Below are positions 12,543 to 24,272 of a DNA stretch of 64,000 bases, piece by piece. Origin of the DNA: Tragulus kanchil (Eukaryota; Chordata; Mammalia; Artiodactyla; Tragulidae); contig JAIOJX010000004.1 of the NCBI GenBank assembly GCA_022376925.1, forward strand, positions 121,793,123 to 121,857,122, written 5' to 3'. The position numbers and the translations under genes are program-made. The notes below the pieces were generated by a model, which was not told the DNA's origin, ran no database searches, and saw nothing but the letters and a program-made list of their open reading frames with translations. Each line of letters starts with the position of its first letter. Position 1 is the first letter of the stretch.

Positions 12543-13800
12543 GCTTTCTGTGTGTATATTTCAAAGTCAACGAACTTCTGGAAATCTTGTTTTAAAAATA
12601 TTCCTTATGAGCTAGTACTGGACTAGAGAGAAAAGAGGGAAAATAAAGTATTATAAGTGTTGAGGTCTTTTGGATAACGGCCACAGAGGTTATACCCAGT
12701 CACATCCTGAGACCAGGACCACCACGCTAGGGCATAACCAGTCTCCCACTCACGCCATGAGCTGACCTTGAGCTTCTAGAAACTCTGAAATGTGTCCTTA
12801 GGACCTCCTGGTTTAGCCTGTACTTATCTTTGACCCACAACCAATGTTCCATGACAATCTCCAGATCAGCACATTTCTGGGAGCAACAGAGGAAGAGACA
12901 TGTTAAAGGTGTTCCAATGTGTTGTCATCTTGAGAGTGACATGCTTGTGATCAGCACCCTGCCCTCAGGTTGGCAACTCATTGTAATGTTTCACTGAAAG
13001 AAGCTGACCACATACTGAATGGAATGCTTTCTTCTGGGAAACATTGGATCATTTATCAGGGAAAGAGGAAAGACTTGGTATAAACTAGTCAACAGTCTCC
13101 AGCAAGCATCTCTGAGGAAGCCAGTGGACAGGAGACAGATGGGTATTACTGAATTATCTCAGATAATAAAGGAGGTCCTGTTAACGTAATCAGAGGAGAC
13201 TGCAAAACTGCTATTAAAAAAAAAAAAAAGTTTAGGTAGTAAAAAGACACATATGAAAGCAATAATTCCTGAGTTCTTTTTTTTTTTTTCATTTCAACAC
13301 TCCTATAATTCAAAAAAATTTTAATAGATTTTTATTTTCAAGACCTAGAAAAACAAAGGTCCTCCGAAGCTGAGAGCAAATGCTTCCAGTGTTTGCCTGA
13401 AGCCATTCTTTTTATTGGAGGAGTTACAGCCCCACAAGAAGAAGGGGTTTATAATGGAAAAAATGAGACAGCATCAACCATAATGAAGCTCAGAAAATAA
13501 ATAATAAAAACCCTATTCATGTCTGATACTTTATGTTTCTAAAGAAAACCTCTGCCTTTTATCTAAAATGAGACAGTTGCCAAGGAAATGGATAAAGACC
13601 AGGCTGACTAGCCCACAGTGGTCCATTCCCTCCAGAATATTCCTCAAAGATCAAGCATTTTATGAGAAAGACAAGCATATATTTAACATGGTTCTTTTAC
13701 TTTACCTTTACTACCCTTCAGGGAAAATAGTCCCTTGATGTAAGCTAGATTTTCCTTATTTTCAATCTCCCAGATAAATGCTGCAGAAACCCTTTCAGCA
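12543..13800. other. Single-copy sequence, no gene seen
   Basis: A non-duplicated stretch with a more balanced base composition near 12660-13150 than its surroundings. There is an A run near 13217 and a T run near 13280. I recognise no exon, RNA gene or transposon. Confidence 0.45.
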
Positions 13801-14003
13801 AAGTCTCCAGTGAAGAAAGGACTTGCTTTTTCAGCTAAATGCTGCAAAGCCTTAATGCAGGAAGTAGAAACAGCAGAATTTTCAGGGCCCACATCTTCCT
13901 AGAGCAAACGGAAGTTCTATACGTAGACGCCTCCAAAAGGGAGCATCTGATTTCTTGGTGCAATGATACTTTTTAGAACCATATATGGAAAAAAGTGAAA
14001 ATC

Positions 14004-14312
14004 TGAAAGTGAAGTTGCTCAGTCGTGTTGGACTCTTTGTGATCCATGGACAAGCCATCGAATTCTCCAAACAAGAATACTGCAGTGGGTAGGCTATCCC
14101 TTCTCCAGGAGATCTTCCCAACCCAGGGATCAAACTCAGGTCTCCCACATTGCAGGCAGACTCTTAAATCTCTGAGTCACAAAGGAAATCCAGGAATCAG
14201 TAGCCTAACCCTTCTTCAGGGGAAAGTCTCCACCCAGGAATCGAAACAAGGTCTTCGGCATTGCAGGCCAATTCTTTACCAGCTGAACTACCAGGGAATC
14301 TCCAATTCATAG
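14004..14312 (-). mobile_element. Bov-A2 SINE (dimeric), antisense
   Basis: Two A-type units are visible on the minus strand. The plus-strand text has gaagttgctcagtcgtgttg, then ccttctccaggagatcttcc and cattgcaggcagactctta, followed by a second aggggaaagtctcc, cattgcaggccaattcttta and accagggaa. A dimer of A units is the Bov-A2 layout. D6 repeats it at 15083-15391. Confidence 0.85.
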
Positions 14313-14502
14313 TCTCATGGAGCTAGGGACTGTATAACTAGAGAATTAATTAATTGAGGTAGAGTCATATTGTGGAATATTCTACAACAGTTATAAGAGT
14401 ATTCAGTGTATGAGAAACTGTCCCTGTCCTCAAGAAACTCCTATTCCAAGAAGCAGAATCAGTCATTAAACATGACTGTGAATAATTATCAAACACTTTA
14501 AC

Positions 14503-14600
14503 TCTTCTACTAGGTTTAACTCTTAACATAGGTTATATTTTGTAACCTGCACAGCGGTCCCAATGAGGTAGGAACTATTACTATTACTTCTTTTGTGTGA
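14503..14600 (+). repeat. MIR-like fragment
   Basis: The stretch resembles the middle of MIR (aacactttaactcttctac, gcggtcccaatgaggtagga, actattactatta). It is cut on the right by the BovB 3' end. D6 repeats it at about 15582-15679. Confidence 0.4.
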
Positions 14601-14797
14601 TTTTTTAAACTTTATTTTTAATTGGAGGATAATTGATTTACAATACTGGATTGGTTTCTGCCAAATACCAACACAAATCAGCCATAAGTAGACATATGTC
14701 CCCTCTTAAACCTTTCACACCATCCCACTCCTCTAGGTAGTCGCCAAGTCTCTGTATCATGCAACAAATTCCCATTGGCTATCTATTTTACAGATGG
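14600..14797 (-). mobile_element. BovB LINE 3' end, antisense (broken at junction)
   Basis: Shows the antisense BovB 3' region: attggaggataattgattta, ggtttctgccaaatacca, aatcagccataagtagac, ccactcctctaggtagtc, and ccattggctatctatttta. It is cut at 14797 by the D6 junction. The fuller version is in copy 2 at 15680-15978. BovB is the RTE-clade LINE thought to have reached ruminants by horizontal transfer. Confidence 0.85.
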
Positions 14798-15082
14798 ATA
14801 AAGACCAGGCTGATGCTGATTTCTTTTGGTTTGGCAATTTGATTTACCTTTCTAGAAACCATAAAATTTCCCCGGAAAAAGAAGTCTCCAGTGAAGAAAG
14901 GACTTGCTTTTTCAGCTAAATGCTGCAAAGCCTTAATGCAGGAAGTAGAAACAGCAGAATTTTCAGGGCCCACATCTTCCTAGAGCAAACGGAAGTTCTA
15001 TACGTAGACGCCTCAAAGGGAGCATCTGATTTCTTGGTGCAATGATACTTTTTAGAACCATATATGGAAAAAAGTGAAAATC

Positions 15083-15391
15083 TGAAAGTGAAGTTGCTCA
15101 GTCGTGTTGGACTCTTTGTGATCCATGGACAAGCCATCGAATTCTCCAAACAAGAATACTGCAGTGGGTAGGCTATCCCTTCTCCAGGAGATCTTCCCAA
15201 CCCAGGGATCAAACTCAGGTCTCCCACATTGCAGGCAGACTCTTAAATCTCTGAGTCACAAAGGAAATCCAGGAATCAGTAGCCTAACCCTTCTTCAGGG
15301 GAAAGTCTCCACCCAGGAATCGAAACAAGGTCTTCGGCATTGCAGGCCAATTCTTTACCAGCTGAACTACCAGGGAATCTCCAATTCATAG
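15083..15391 (-). mobile_element. Second copy of the Bov-A2 SINE
   Basis: Identical to 14004-14312 at the D6 spacing. It is not an independent insertion. Confidence 0.85.
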
Positions 15392-15679
15392 TCTCATGGA
15401 GCTAGGGACTGTATAACTAGAGAATTAATTAATTGAGGTAGAGTCATATTGTGGAATATTCTACAACAGTTATAAGAGTATTCAGTGTATGAGAAACTGT
15501 CCCTGTCCTCAAGAAACTCCTATTCCAAGAAGCAGAATCAGTCATTAAACATGACTGTGAATAATTATCAAACACTTTAACTCTTCTACTAGGTTTAACT
15601 CTTAACATAGGTTATATTTTGTAACCTGCACAGCGGTCCCAATGAGGTAGGAACTATTACTATTACTTCTTTTGTGTGA

Positions 15680-15978
15680 TTTTTTAAACTTTATTTTTAA
15701 TTGGAGGATAATTGATTTACAATACTGGATTGGTTTCTGCCAAATACCAACACAAATCAGCCATAAGTAGACATATGTCCCCTCTTAAACCTTTCACACC
15801 ATCCCACTCCTCTAGGTAGTCGCCAAGTCTCTGTATCATGCAACAAATTCCCATTGGCTATCTATTTTACAGATGGTAAGGTATATGCTTCAATGCTACT
15901 CTCTCGATTCTTCCCACCCTCTCCTTCCCCTACAAGTTCCACAGGTCTGTTCTCCATGTGTGTGCCTCCTACTTTTTA
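15680..15978 (-). mobile_element. BovB LINE 3' end, antisense (longer copy)
   Basis: Same element as 14600-14797, continuing past the D6 break through atgctactctctcgattctt, ccaccctctccttcccc and ggtctgttctcca, all typical of the BovB 3' region read antisense. It is noncoding here. Confidence 0.85.
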
Positions 15979-16310
15979 AGATGCTGAAACAGTCTCCAAG
16001 GGATTAACGAGCCTCCCCATAGGGGAGGACCAGTAACCAAGGAGTTACGTCATTTCCCTGCTGGACATCCAGAAGGCAAGACTTTATACGTGTTCTCAGT
16101 TTCACAAGCTGAAATTTGTACCAGTAGAGATCAATTCTTGTTATTTTTAATTCAAGCGTGATAATACCAACAGCTAGAGTAGGCTCAAAAAACTTCACTT
16201 CCTATCAATGAGCTGCAATGAGTAGTATAAATGTATTGAAGCCTGCTGCAGCATTGGTATCAGGTCTCATGCCAGGCAGGGCACCCTCTCTAAGAGAGTG
16301 TCCATATGAC

Positions 16311-16527
16311 CTATTTTCCTGGTGGCTCAGAATGTAAAGAATCTGCCTGCAATGCAGGAGACCCGGGTTTGATCCCTGGGTCAGGAAGATCCCCTGGAGA
16401 AGAGAATGGCTACCCACTCCAGCATTCTTGCCTAGAGAATGTCATGGACAGAGGAGCTTGGTAGGCTACAGTCTACGGGGTCATAAAGAGTTGGAAACAA
16501 CTGAGTGACTAACACTTCACCTTCCCT
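16311..16527 (+). mobile_element. Bov-tA SINE, sense
   Basis: Near full length: cctggtggctcagaatgtaa, ctgcctgcaatgcaggagac, gggtttgatccctgggtcag, ggctacccactccagcattc, and a tail ending gaaacaactgagtgac. Only its 3' part is repeated at 17568-17662 by D7, with a short internal deletion. Confidence 0.9.
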
Positions 16528-16854
16528 TAGGAAAATCCAAGATAAGCCAACATTACTCTAATGTTTACTCAGGTGAGTTTGTACTAACATAGTGGTGATT
16601 TGTGTGTTAAAAATAAGGGGATGGCAATCCATGCTATCACTCATGAAGTGACTTCCTATTACGTCTCTTGCTCTCTTACACCCCAGTTATTTCTCTGCCT
16701 TAAATTTAGCACAATAAGTTCTGGGTATAAAGTGCACTGGTTTTTAATTTAAATTAGGGTTTGGTCCCTCACCACATTCTAAATCCTGATACTGTTGTAT
16801 TTGTAAGTTGTTTTAGGATATATTTCACATCCTAGACTGCACATGTGTTTTGTA

Positions 16855-16985
16855 CATATCTAACTCTTCTATTAAATTCTAGATTCCTTGAAGGTGAGTA
16901 CAATGTATTATTCATTTCTGAGTCTTGAAAAGTTTCTAGGGGGCAGGCACAGTGCCCAGCTAAAGATTTTAAATGAAATGCTAAC
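16855..16985 (+). repeat. L2-like LINE 3' fragment
   Basis: Resembles the L2 3' end: tctagattccttgaaggtga, acaatgtattattcatttct, gggcaggcacagtgcccagc. L2 is an ancient mammalian LINE. It is repeated near 17991-18121 by D7. Confidence 0.45.
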
Positions 16986-17325
16986 CTGGGCAAGGTCTCT
17001 TAGGTAGTAAATGAAGGAAACGGAAGTTAAGCTTAGGCAGTCTGATGCAGAGCCTTCTAGATCAGAAGTAGACCATCTTTAACTATTGTAGATTTTTACA
17101 ACTTTGGAAGACATTATAATGAAATAGGCTTTTAAAAATCTTTCCATAGTTAAAAATTTAAACATATAACAAGAATCAAAAAAAGTGTAATGAATCCCTA
17201 TGTATCCATTGCCCAAATCAAATAATGGCCAACTTACAGCCAATCATGTTCAAACCACATCGTACATCATTCCCCCAACTCCATATTATTTTGAAAGAAA
17301 TTCTCTGACATACCATTCTATACGG

Positions 17326-17360
<35 letters not shown>

Positions 17361-17383
17361 ATACATATATATATATATATATA
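17326..17383. repeat. (TA)n(TG)n(TA)n microsatellite
   Basis: Compound run of TA, then TG, then TA dinucleotides. It is repeated at 18463-18521 by D7. Confidence 0.95.
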
Positions 17384-18462
17384 AGATCTTTTTAAAAAAC
17401 ATGATATCATTACCCCATTTTAAAAGAATAGCAAGAATTCCTTCCTATCAGCAAGCATCTAGTAGATGTTCAAATTTCTGACTTTCTCATATTTTTTTAT
17501 AGGTTATTTGAATCTGGTTTTCAGTAAGGTCCATACAATTTAGACTAAGAAAAAAAAAGCCCTCCAGTTCTTGCCTAGAGAATGTCATGGACAGGGTGTA
17601 GGCTACAGTCTACGGGGTCATAAAGAGTTGGAAACAACTGAGTGACTAACACTTCACCTTCCCTTAGGAAAATCCAAGATAAGCCAACATTACTCTAATG
17701 TTTACTCAGGTGAGTTTGTACTAACATAGTGGTGATTTGTGTGTTAAAAATAAGGGGATGGCAATCCATGCTATCACTCATGAAGTGACTTCCTATTACG
17801 TCTCTTGCTCTCTTACACCCCAGTTATTTCTCTGCCTTAAATTTAGCACAATAAGTTCTGGGTATAAAGTGCACTGGTTTTTAATTTAAATTAGGGTTTG
17901 GTCCCTCACCACATTCTAAATCCTGATACTGTTGTATTTGTAAGTTGTTTTAGGATATATTTCACATCCTAGACTGCACATGTGTTTTGTACATATCTAA
18001 CTCTTCTATTAAATTCTAGATTCCTTGAAGGTGAGTACAATGTATTATTCATTTCTGAGTCTTGAAAAGTTTCTAGGGGGCAGGCACAGTGCCCAGCTAA
18101 AGATTTTAAATGAAATGCTAACCTGGGCAAGGTCTCTTAGGTAGTAAATGAAGGAAACGGAAGTTAAGCTTAGGCAGTCTGATGCAGAGCCTTCTAGATC
18201 AGAAGTAGACCATCTTTAACTATTGTAGATTTTTACAACTTTGGAAGACATTATAATGAAATAGGCTTTTAAAAATCTTTCCATAGTTAAAAATTTAAAC
18301 ATATAACAAGAATCAAAAAAAGTGTAATGAATCCCTATGTATCCATTGCCCAAATCAAATAATGGCCAACTTACAGCCAATCATGTTCAAACCACATCGT
18401 ACATCATTCCCCCAACTCCATATTATTTTGAAAGAAATTCTCTGACATACCATTCTATACGG

Positions 18463-18497
<35 letters not shown>

Positions 18498-18521
18498 ATA
18501 CATATATATATATATATATAA
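18463..18521. repeat. Second copy of the TA/TG microsatellite
   Basis: Same compound run and same length as at 17326. True duplicates of a repeat this unstable would be expected to differ if old. Confidence 0.95.
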
Positions 18522-18789
18522 GATCTTTTTAAAAAACATGATATCATTACCCCATTTTAAAAGAATAGCAAGAATTCCTTCCTATCAGCAAGCATCTAGT
18601 AGATGTTCAAATTTCTGACTTTCTCATATTTTTTTTTATAGGTTATTTGAATCTGGTTTTCAGTAAGGTCCATACAATTTAACTAGTGGATATGTCTCTT
18701 TAATCTGTTTAATATAGGTGTTTTTTTGTTTGTTTTTTTGTCTTTCTCATGCTTTTGTTTTCCCTCTAGTGTATTTGGTGAAAAAAACT

Positions 18790-19120
18790 TCTTGGTCTTA
18801 TAGTATCTCCAGGGTTGATTGTACTGATTGCAATCCTGTGGTGCTTTTTCATATTCTTCTCTCTCCCTTTATTTTCTATGAATTGTCTGTGAAGTCTAGA
18901 TTCTTAATCACATTTAGATTTGATTGGGAGATACAGCCAAGAATACTTAATGAGTGTTGTTTTATACTTCTGTCAGTGGGCACACAAGATCTGGTCATCA
19001 CTTTTTGTGTTAGCAGCTATTGATGTTCATTTCTTAGACATCATTTCATTAGAGGTTACAAAAGGGTGATACTGTAATTTCATGTTTCTTCCTTTATTGC
19101 TTTAAACTCTTACAGAAAAT
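18790..19120 (-). mobile_element. Old L1M-type 3' UTR fragment, antisense
   Basis: Word order resembles the 3' UTR of old mammalian L1 (L1M) read antisense: gattgggagatacagccaag, gtcagtgggcacacaagatc, gttagcagctattgatgttc, ttcattagaggttacaaaag. Diverged and noncoding. Confidence 0.6.
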
Positions 19121-19614
19121 TTTCTTTATTAACTAGTTAGTTCTTTCATTTTATTTACCAGCCTTTTAAATAATGAATTGGTTTCCTGGCATGATGTTAA
19201 ATTGAGGACTGAAATATATGTTGGTATAGATGCGAGCTTATGCATTTAAGTGTGTTCAATGCTTGGAATTATTTTTATTCATGCTCAAAATTTTCTAACT
19301 TTGACCAGGATATATCTTCAAATTGTCTCCTTTTGGTGTGAATTTATTAGTCTTTGATAACTTTCTTATTGTTTGATGTAATAAAATGTACCTGGCTTAA
19401 CTTACACATTTCCTGGAATCAGTCATTTATCCAAGAAATTCTGGCCTATTATACCAGGATATGTTATTTAGAAACCGGAGTATGGATCCTAGTGTTGTGT
19501 ATTACTATATAGTCATTCTTTCTAGATTTTTTTTCCAATTGATGGAGCTAACTTTCATATGTATTTTGAAGCTAAAATACAACTTTATAACGATATTTTT
19601 AATTCAAACTCGAC
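19121..19614. other. AT-rich sequence, no gene seen
   Basis: T-rich, with short frames only and no recognised element. It may hold further decayed L1. Confidence 0.4.
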
Positions 19615-19620
19615 AACAGA

Positions 19621-19864
19621 TTTTTTTTTTAAATTTTGGCCTCTTTTATTGGTCCTTCATTTATTTATTTTCATCCATCTTAACTCTTTAGCCTGTGTGG
19701 GCCTCCCATCACAGTGGCCTCTCTCGTTGCAGAGCACCAGCTCGCAATTGAACACACCAGTCCAGTCACTCCACGGCATGTGGGGTCCCCCGTGCAAGGG
19801 ATTGAATCAGTGCCCCATGCACTACAAGGTGGACCCTCCACCCACTGGACCACCAGGAAAGCCC
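19621..19864 (-). mobile_element. CHR-type SINE, antisense
   Basis: Read on the minus strand: head gggctttcctggtggtccag, cttgtagtgcatggggcac, then body words and a tail ending gaggccaaaattt. CHR elements are tRNA-Glu-derived SINEs of cetaceans, hippos and ruminants. A weak target duplication around agattttt may lie at 19617-19624 and 19869-19876. Confidence 0.8.
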
Positions 19865-19876
19865 AATGATAGATTT

Positions 19877-20744
19877 TTAATATCTCTATTATTATAGCTA
19901 TTTCTACTTTCATGCTAAAACCACTAGATTCCACAAACATCAACATGGCTCCTTTATTTTATCTTAGACCACATACACACAATCTCAGAAAGCTACTATT
20001 TTGGTAGATGGCTGATAGCCCCAATTCTTCACCAACCTCTTACATCTATACACTTTGGTATTTAAAAACTTATTTCATTCTGTATGCAGAACCATCTGAT
20101 GATTTTCAGTGTCCAACATGATCTCAGCAACTCTGAAACAAAAAGTGAGAAGAACTTCTTGCATATGTCTGCTTTCTTTCTTGCACTTCTATGGTACATC
20201 AAGAACATGCCTGGGCTAGCTTGCCAGAGCTACCAAAAGTCCATAGAACCATATTGACTCCATTATCAATACATGCCTCTGTCAAGCCATTCTAGATTAG
20301 TCAACAGCCAACTCATCCCTAGCTTGAGCTCATCAAGGTCAGCAGAACCATCTGTCCAACCAAAAACTGATTACATACTCATAAGTCCAGAACACTATCA
20401 GCTAAACTCTGCAGACTTTTGAGCTAAATAAATATTATTTTGTCTTGTATTCATTTATTACTAAGCTTTTTGTGGAGAAATGAGGCATGATTTCTATAAA
20501 TAACATATGTGATTATAAAAAAATTTTCCAATTCTTTTTGTTCATATTATACTAGATATGTGCAGTCACATTATATGTTTCTAAGACCCATGAAGAAGTT
20601 CCACTCTGTGTGATTATGCTCAACTTGACACAGAGTAAAGTCAATTAATTTTATTATGCCTTCAATTTTCAAGTATTAATTTTCATTTAATTTCACTTGA
20701 TAAAAAGGTAATATTTATATGATTTCAGAAAATCTGTAAAACAG
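19877..20744. other. Single-copy sequence, no gene seen
   Basis: Contains no coding frame of note and no element I can name. Confidence 0.45.
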
Positions 20745-20875
20745 GATGTATCCAGGAGAAAACCATAATTCAAAAAGATACATGCACCCCAATGTTCATA
20801 GCAGCACTATTTATAATAGCCAAGGTATGAAAGCAACCTAAATGTCCATCAACAGATGCATGGATAAAGATGTGG

Positions 20876-20924
<49 letters not shown>

Positions 20925-21400
20925 AGACATATGTACAGTGGAATAATATTCAGCCATAAAAATGAATGAAATAATGCCATACATAGTAATATGGATGGAC
21001 CTAGAGATTATCATACTAAGTGAAGTAGGTCAGACAGGAAAACAAACACCATATGATATCACTTACATGTGGAATCTAAAAAATGATGCAAATAAACTTA
21101 TTTATAAAGTAGAAACAAAGTCAGACTTGGAAAACAAACTTATGGTTACCAATGAAGTAATAAATTTGGAGTTTGGGATTAACACATGCATACTATACAT
21201 AAAATAGATACTCAAAAAGAACCTATTCTATACCACAGGGAACTCTACTCAGTATTTTATAATAACTTATATGGGAAAAGAATCTGAAAAAAATGCATAT
21301 ATGCAAATATATAACTAAATCACTTTTATGTACACCTGAAATTAACACAATATTTTAAACCAATATGCTCCAATATAAAATATTTTTAAAAATTAGATGT
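20745..21400 (+). mobile_element. L1 LINE 3' end, sense
   Basis: Typical 3' region of artiodactyl L1: catgcaccccaatgttcata, gcagcactatttataatagc, catggataaagatgtggc, ggatggacctagagattatc, ccatatgatatcacttaca, accacagggaactctactca, gtacacctgaaattaacac. A CA microsatellite has grown inside it at 20879-20919. The 81-codon open frame at 20962-21207 is this noncoding 3' sequence and not a gene. Confidence 0.9.
20879..20919. repeat. (CA)n microsatellite
   Basis: About 20 CA units inside the L1 3' end. Confidence 0.95.
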
Positions 21401-23106
21401 AATCAGATAAATAGAGCTTTTATCTCTGTCCCTCCATGCTGTTTTCTCCAAAGCCTGTAGGTGACCAGTATTTTAGGTTTATTTTATCTTGCCATTAAAA
21501 TAAATAAATAAATTCTAATTTAGGTATGTTTCCTCTCTTCTAGATTTTTACTAGAATATAGAGTAGCAGAATTTAGAGAAAGCCCAAGTTGATATATTTT
21601 ATGTCTTGTGTTCAAAGCAAGGGTATTAGTAGCTACCTATGCTCCTTGGCAATAATACTAACATTTTCTGCAAAACATTAATATTAGTGATAATCATTAC
21701 AGCAGTTCTATTAAAATATTAGCAGTAAGATTAAACATTAAATGTTAAAATTTAACAGTTCAGAAAACTCCAATGACATCACATTTAGCTTCAATTATAA
21801 GCCAAACATCTTCAGAAAAATAGTTACTGAAACGGACAGAGTTTAAGTATTCAAGACTACCCTGCTAACAAGTAACAAAGTGGGTATGCATTAGATCAGT
21901 ACTCTTCCTATTCCACTGGATGGCTTCTCATTACACTCCAATCCTTTCTAAGTAGCAACAGGCTGCCATATAATATAAATGCGTTAGATGAAACAATCTC
22001 TAAAGTTTTCCATAGCTTGCAAATTCTATGATTCTGTGACAATCTATATTTTAAATCCATAACAAAATGGAGACATTGATTGTGAAGATATTCTCCAGCA
22101 TCCACACCTTAAATATTTTAGAAAGTTTCGGACTGTATTGCAGATAAGCATCATATTGGTATTTTGTTTACATAACACTAAACAGTAATGCTTTGGGAAT
22201 GTAATACAAAGAATTATTTTGTTCCCAATGACAAAAACACAATTCCAAGTGAATTAGTCTTTAAAAAAAAAAAAAAAAAGATTGAGGGTAACTATTTATA
22301 ACTAAATAGTCCCCAGCACTAGTTATTTCAAGGCACAGTTGGATACGGGTACACAAAAGATATTATCAACAAACATCCCTTTTCAGATAGTGCTACTTTC
22401 CTCTAGGCAGCCCTCATTGTCTGGTAATTATTCCTTTTGCAAAAGCATCATCCTATAGTTCAGCAAGTCTGATTCAAATAACTTTAAAAAACAGAAAAAA
22501 AGACCAGTGCTTCCAACAGAAGTTCCAGGATTGAGTATCAGTAACCTGATTTGAATAACATCCTGGTCAAAGGAATAGAATGTTCTTATGAGCAAATCAG
22601 GGTCATGCAGCTATCCTGGAAGAGACTAATCCCACCCAAACCACATGGACTAAGGATGGGAGAAAAGTGATCCCACAGATGAAAATCAAATTTTTTACCA
22701 GAAGTGGCTAGATTCTGCATTAACAAATACATAGATATCCTTCACAAAAAAGATCTAGAAGAAAAATGCTAGATTCCTCCTTCATTCATAACTAGATACA
22801 GTGATAAACATAATCCTTTTTCCATAATTATCTGATGTTCTTGAAAAGTTGTGTGAATAAAGAATAAAACAGAAACATAAAGTAATCCAAACCAGTTAAA
22901 TGGTCAGTCACCTTATGTGCCTACCTTCCTTCAAAGGCACAGGAAGTACTCTCTGAGTTACTGAATGGAAGTAGAAGAATCCATCTCAGTTTAGTTCTAA
23001 GGTAGAAAAGTTATTAATTAAAGACAATACTTTTCTTACTTTGTAATTCCAGAAAGCCTGGATATGATCACTGTTAATATTAGGAAAGAAGAAAAGTGAA
23101 AGTAAG
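21401..23106. other. Single-copy AT-rich sequence, no gene seen
   Basis: About 1.7 kb without a recognised exon, RNA gene or transposon. There is an A run at about 22264-22279. This is one of the longer stretches free of the 1.1-kb duplications. Confidence 0.5.
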
Positions 23107-23164
23107 ATAATGATTTTGAAAGATTCCATTTTTCTTAAAGGACAATTCTCTTGGTTTATTCTCC

Positions 23165-23640
23165 TGTTGTGTTTTTTATTTAATTTATTGTAATATAGTT
23201 GATTTACAATGCTGTGTTCATTTCAGATGTATAGCAAAGTTGATCAGTCATACATATCTATACATCTACTTTTTTTTAGATTATTGCCCTATATAGGCCA
23301 TTACAGAGTATTGAATAGAGTTCCCTATACTATATAGTAGGTTATTATTAGTTGTATATTTCATTTATAGTGTGTGTATATGTTAATGGTGAGGGTCAGG
23401 GAAGCCTGGTGTGCTGCAGTTCATGGGGTCACAAAGAATCAGACACGACTTGGTGACTGAACAACAACATATCATCCCACTCTCTCAACATATATCTCCT
23501 TTCCTTATCCTCTGGTAATCATAGCTTGTTCTTTATATCTGTAACTCTATATTTTGTAGATAAGTTTATTTGTACCTTTTAAGATTCCACATATAAATAA
23601 TATCATACATTTGTCTTCCTCTGTCCGACCTACAGATTGT
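23165..23640 (-). mobile_element. L1 LINE 3' end, antisense, with BovB tail inside
   Basis: Antisense L1 3' words: gatttacaatgctgtgttca, tttcagatgtatagcaaagt, agagttccctatactatata, ttaagattccacatataaat. It is interrupted at about 23389-23469 by a sense tail of BovB/Bov-tA type (ctggtgtgctgcagttcatg, cagacacgacttggtgactg). D8 repeats the whole composite at about 24273-24745. Confidence 0.8.
23389..23469 (+). mobile_element. BovB/Bov-tA 3' tail fragment, sense
   Basis: Short 3' fragment with gcagttcatggggtcacaaa and cagacacgacttggtgactg, ending aacaacaaca. BovB and the Bov SINEs share this tail, so the source cannot be told. It is repeated at about 24494-24573. Confidence 0.75.
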
Positions 23641-24272
23641 CCCATATGTTTTCTCTTGAAATTTCCTCCCTTACAAATTTCTGAGTTAGATGCTAATTGA
23701 AGACCTTTGAATCCTTTAGAGAAAAGTCTCTAAATAGGAAAAACCAATGTTAAGACTATTAAAACTTGAAAAAGCAAAGCTTTTGGGTATTGCAAATAGC
23801 AACAAAAATAAAAATAATTTTCAGTCACATTTAACAGATGAAGCTCACTGATGATTTTAAAATCAACAATGACTTTGTAATTGACATTTTATCAAATTAA
23901 AATGTATTCTAGTTTACACATTCAGTTTTGTATACACTCTGAACATCATAGCATACATTATAAAATACATGTTAAATGTTGACTTCAGAGCTGTGTATAG
24001 GCAGAAAAAGTTTCCTCAGAAATGTATAGATAACTGAGGCAAAATGTTTCAAAATCTTACATGAAATTATTTTAATATTCTGCCAAACATTCAGGTAGAA
24101 ACTTAGATTGTTGTGATTTTTTTCAGCGTATCTTATAATAGGAGATAGCCCTTTAAAAACATAAAACTTATATTCTGAAACATCTTATTTTCAACTTTAA
24201 TATGGGGGTGAAGAAATAATGATTTTGAAAGATTCCATTTTTCTTAAAGGACAATTCTCTTGGTTTATTCTC

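Larger units (their letters stand above)
13801..15876. repeat. Tandem duplication D6 (period 1079-1081)
   Basis: Copy 1 is 13801-14797 and copy 2 is 14882-15876. Copy 2 lacks two bases near 15013. The spacer 14798-14881 matches neither neighbour. Its left edge repeats a 20-base word found at about 13587-13606, upstream of the duplication, which looks chimeric. The right end of copy 1 breaks inside a BovB element. Confidence 0.95.
16425..18682. repeat. Tandem duplication D7 (period 1137-1143)
   Basis: Copy 1 is 16425-17542 and copy 2 is 17568-18682. Copy 2 starts in the middle of the Bov-tA SINE and lost about eight bases there. It also has two extra T in a run near 18635. The unmatched spacer at 17543-17567 is A-rich. 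The internal TA/TG microsatellite is the same length in both copies. Confidence 0.95.

Noticed and set aside
12510..12545. A mariner-like terminus (ctgggttggtcaactc)
   Set aside because: Only a few bases resemble a mariner end. There is no matching opposite terminus or TA duplication.
16311..16527. Sense Bov SINEs considered as tRNA genes because of their A- and B-box-like words
   Set aside because: They are tRNA-derived SINEs without a cloverleaf or an intact anticodon arm. The same holds for the CHR elements.
20962..21207. 81-codon plus-strand frame
   Set aside because: It lies in the noncoding 3' end of an L1 element.
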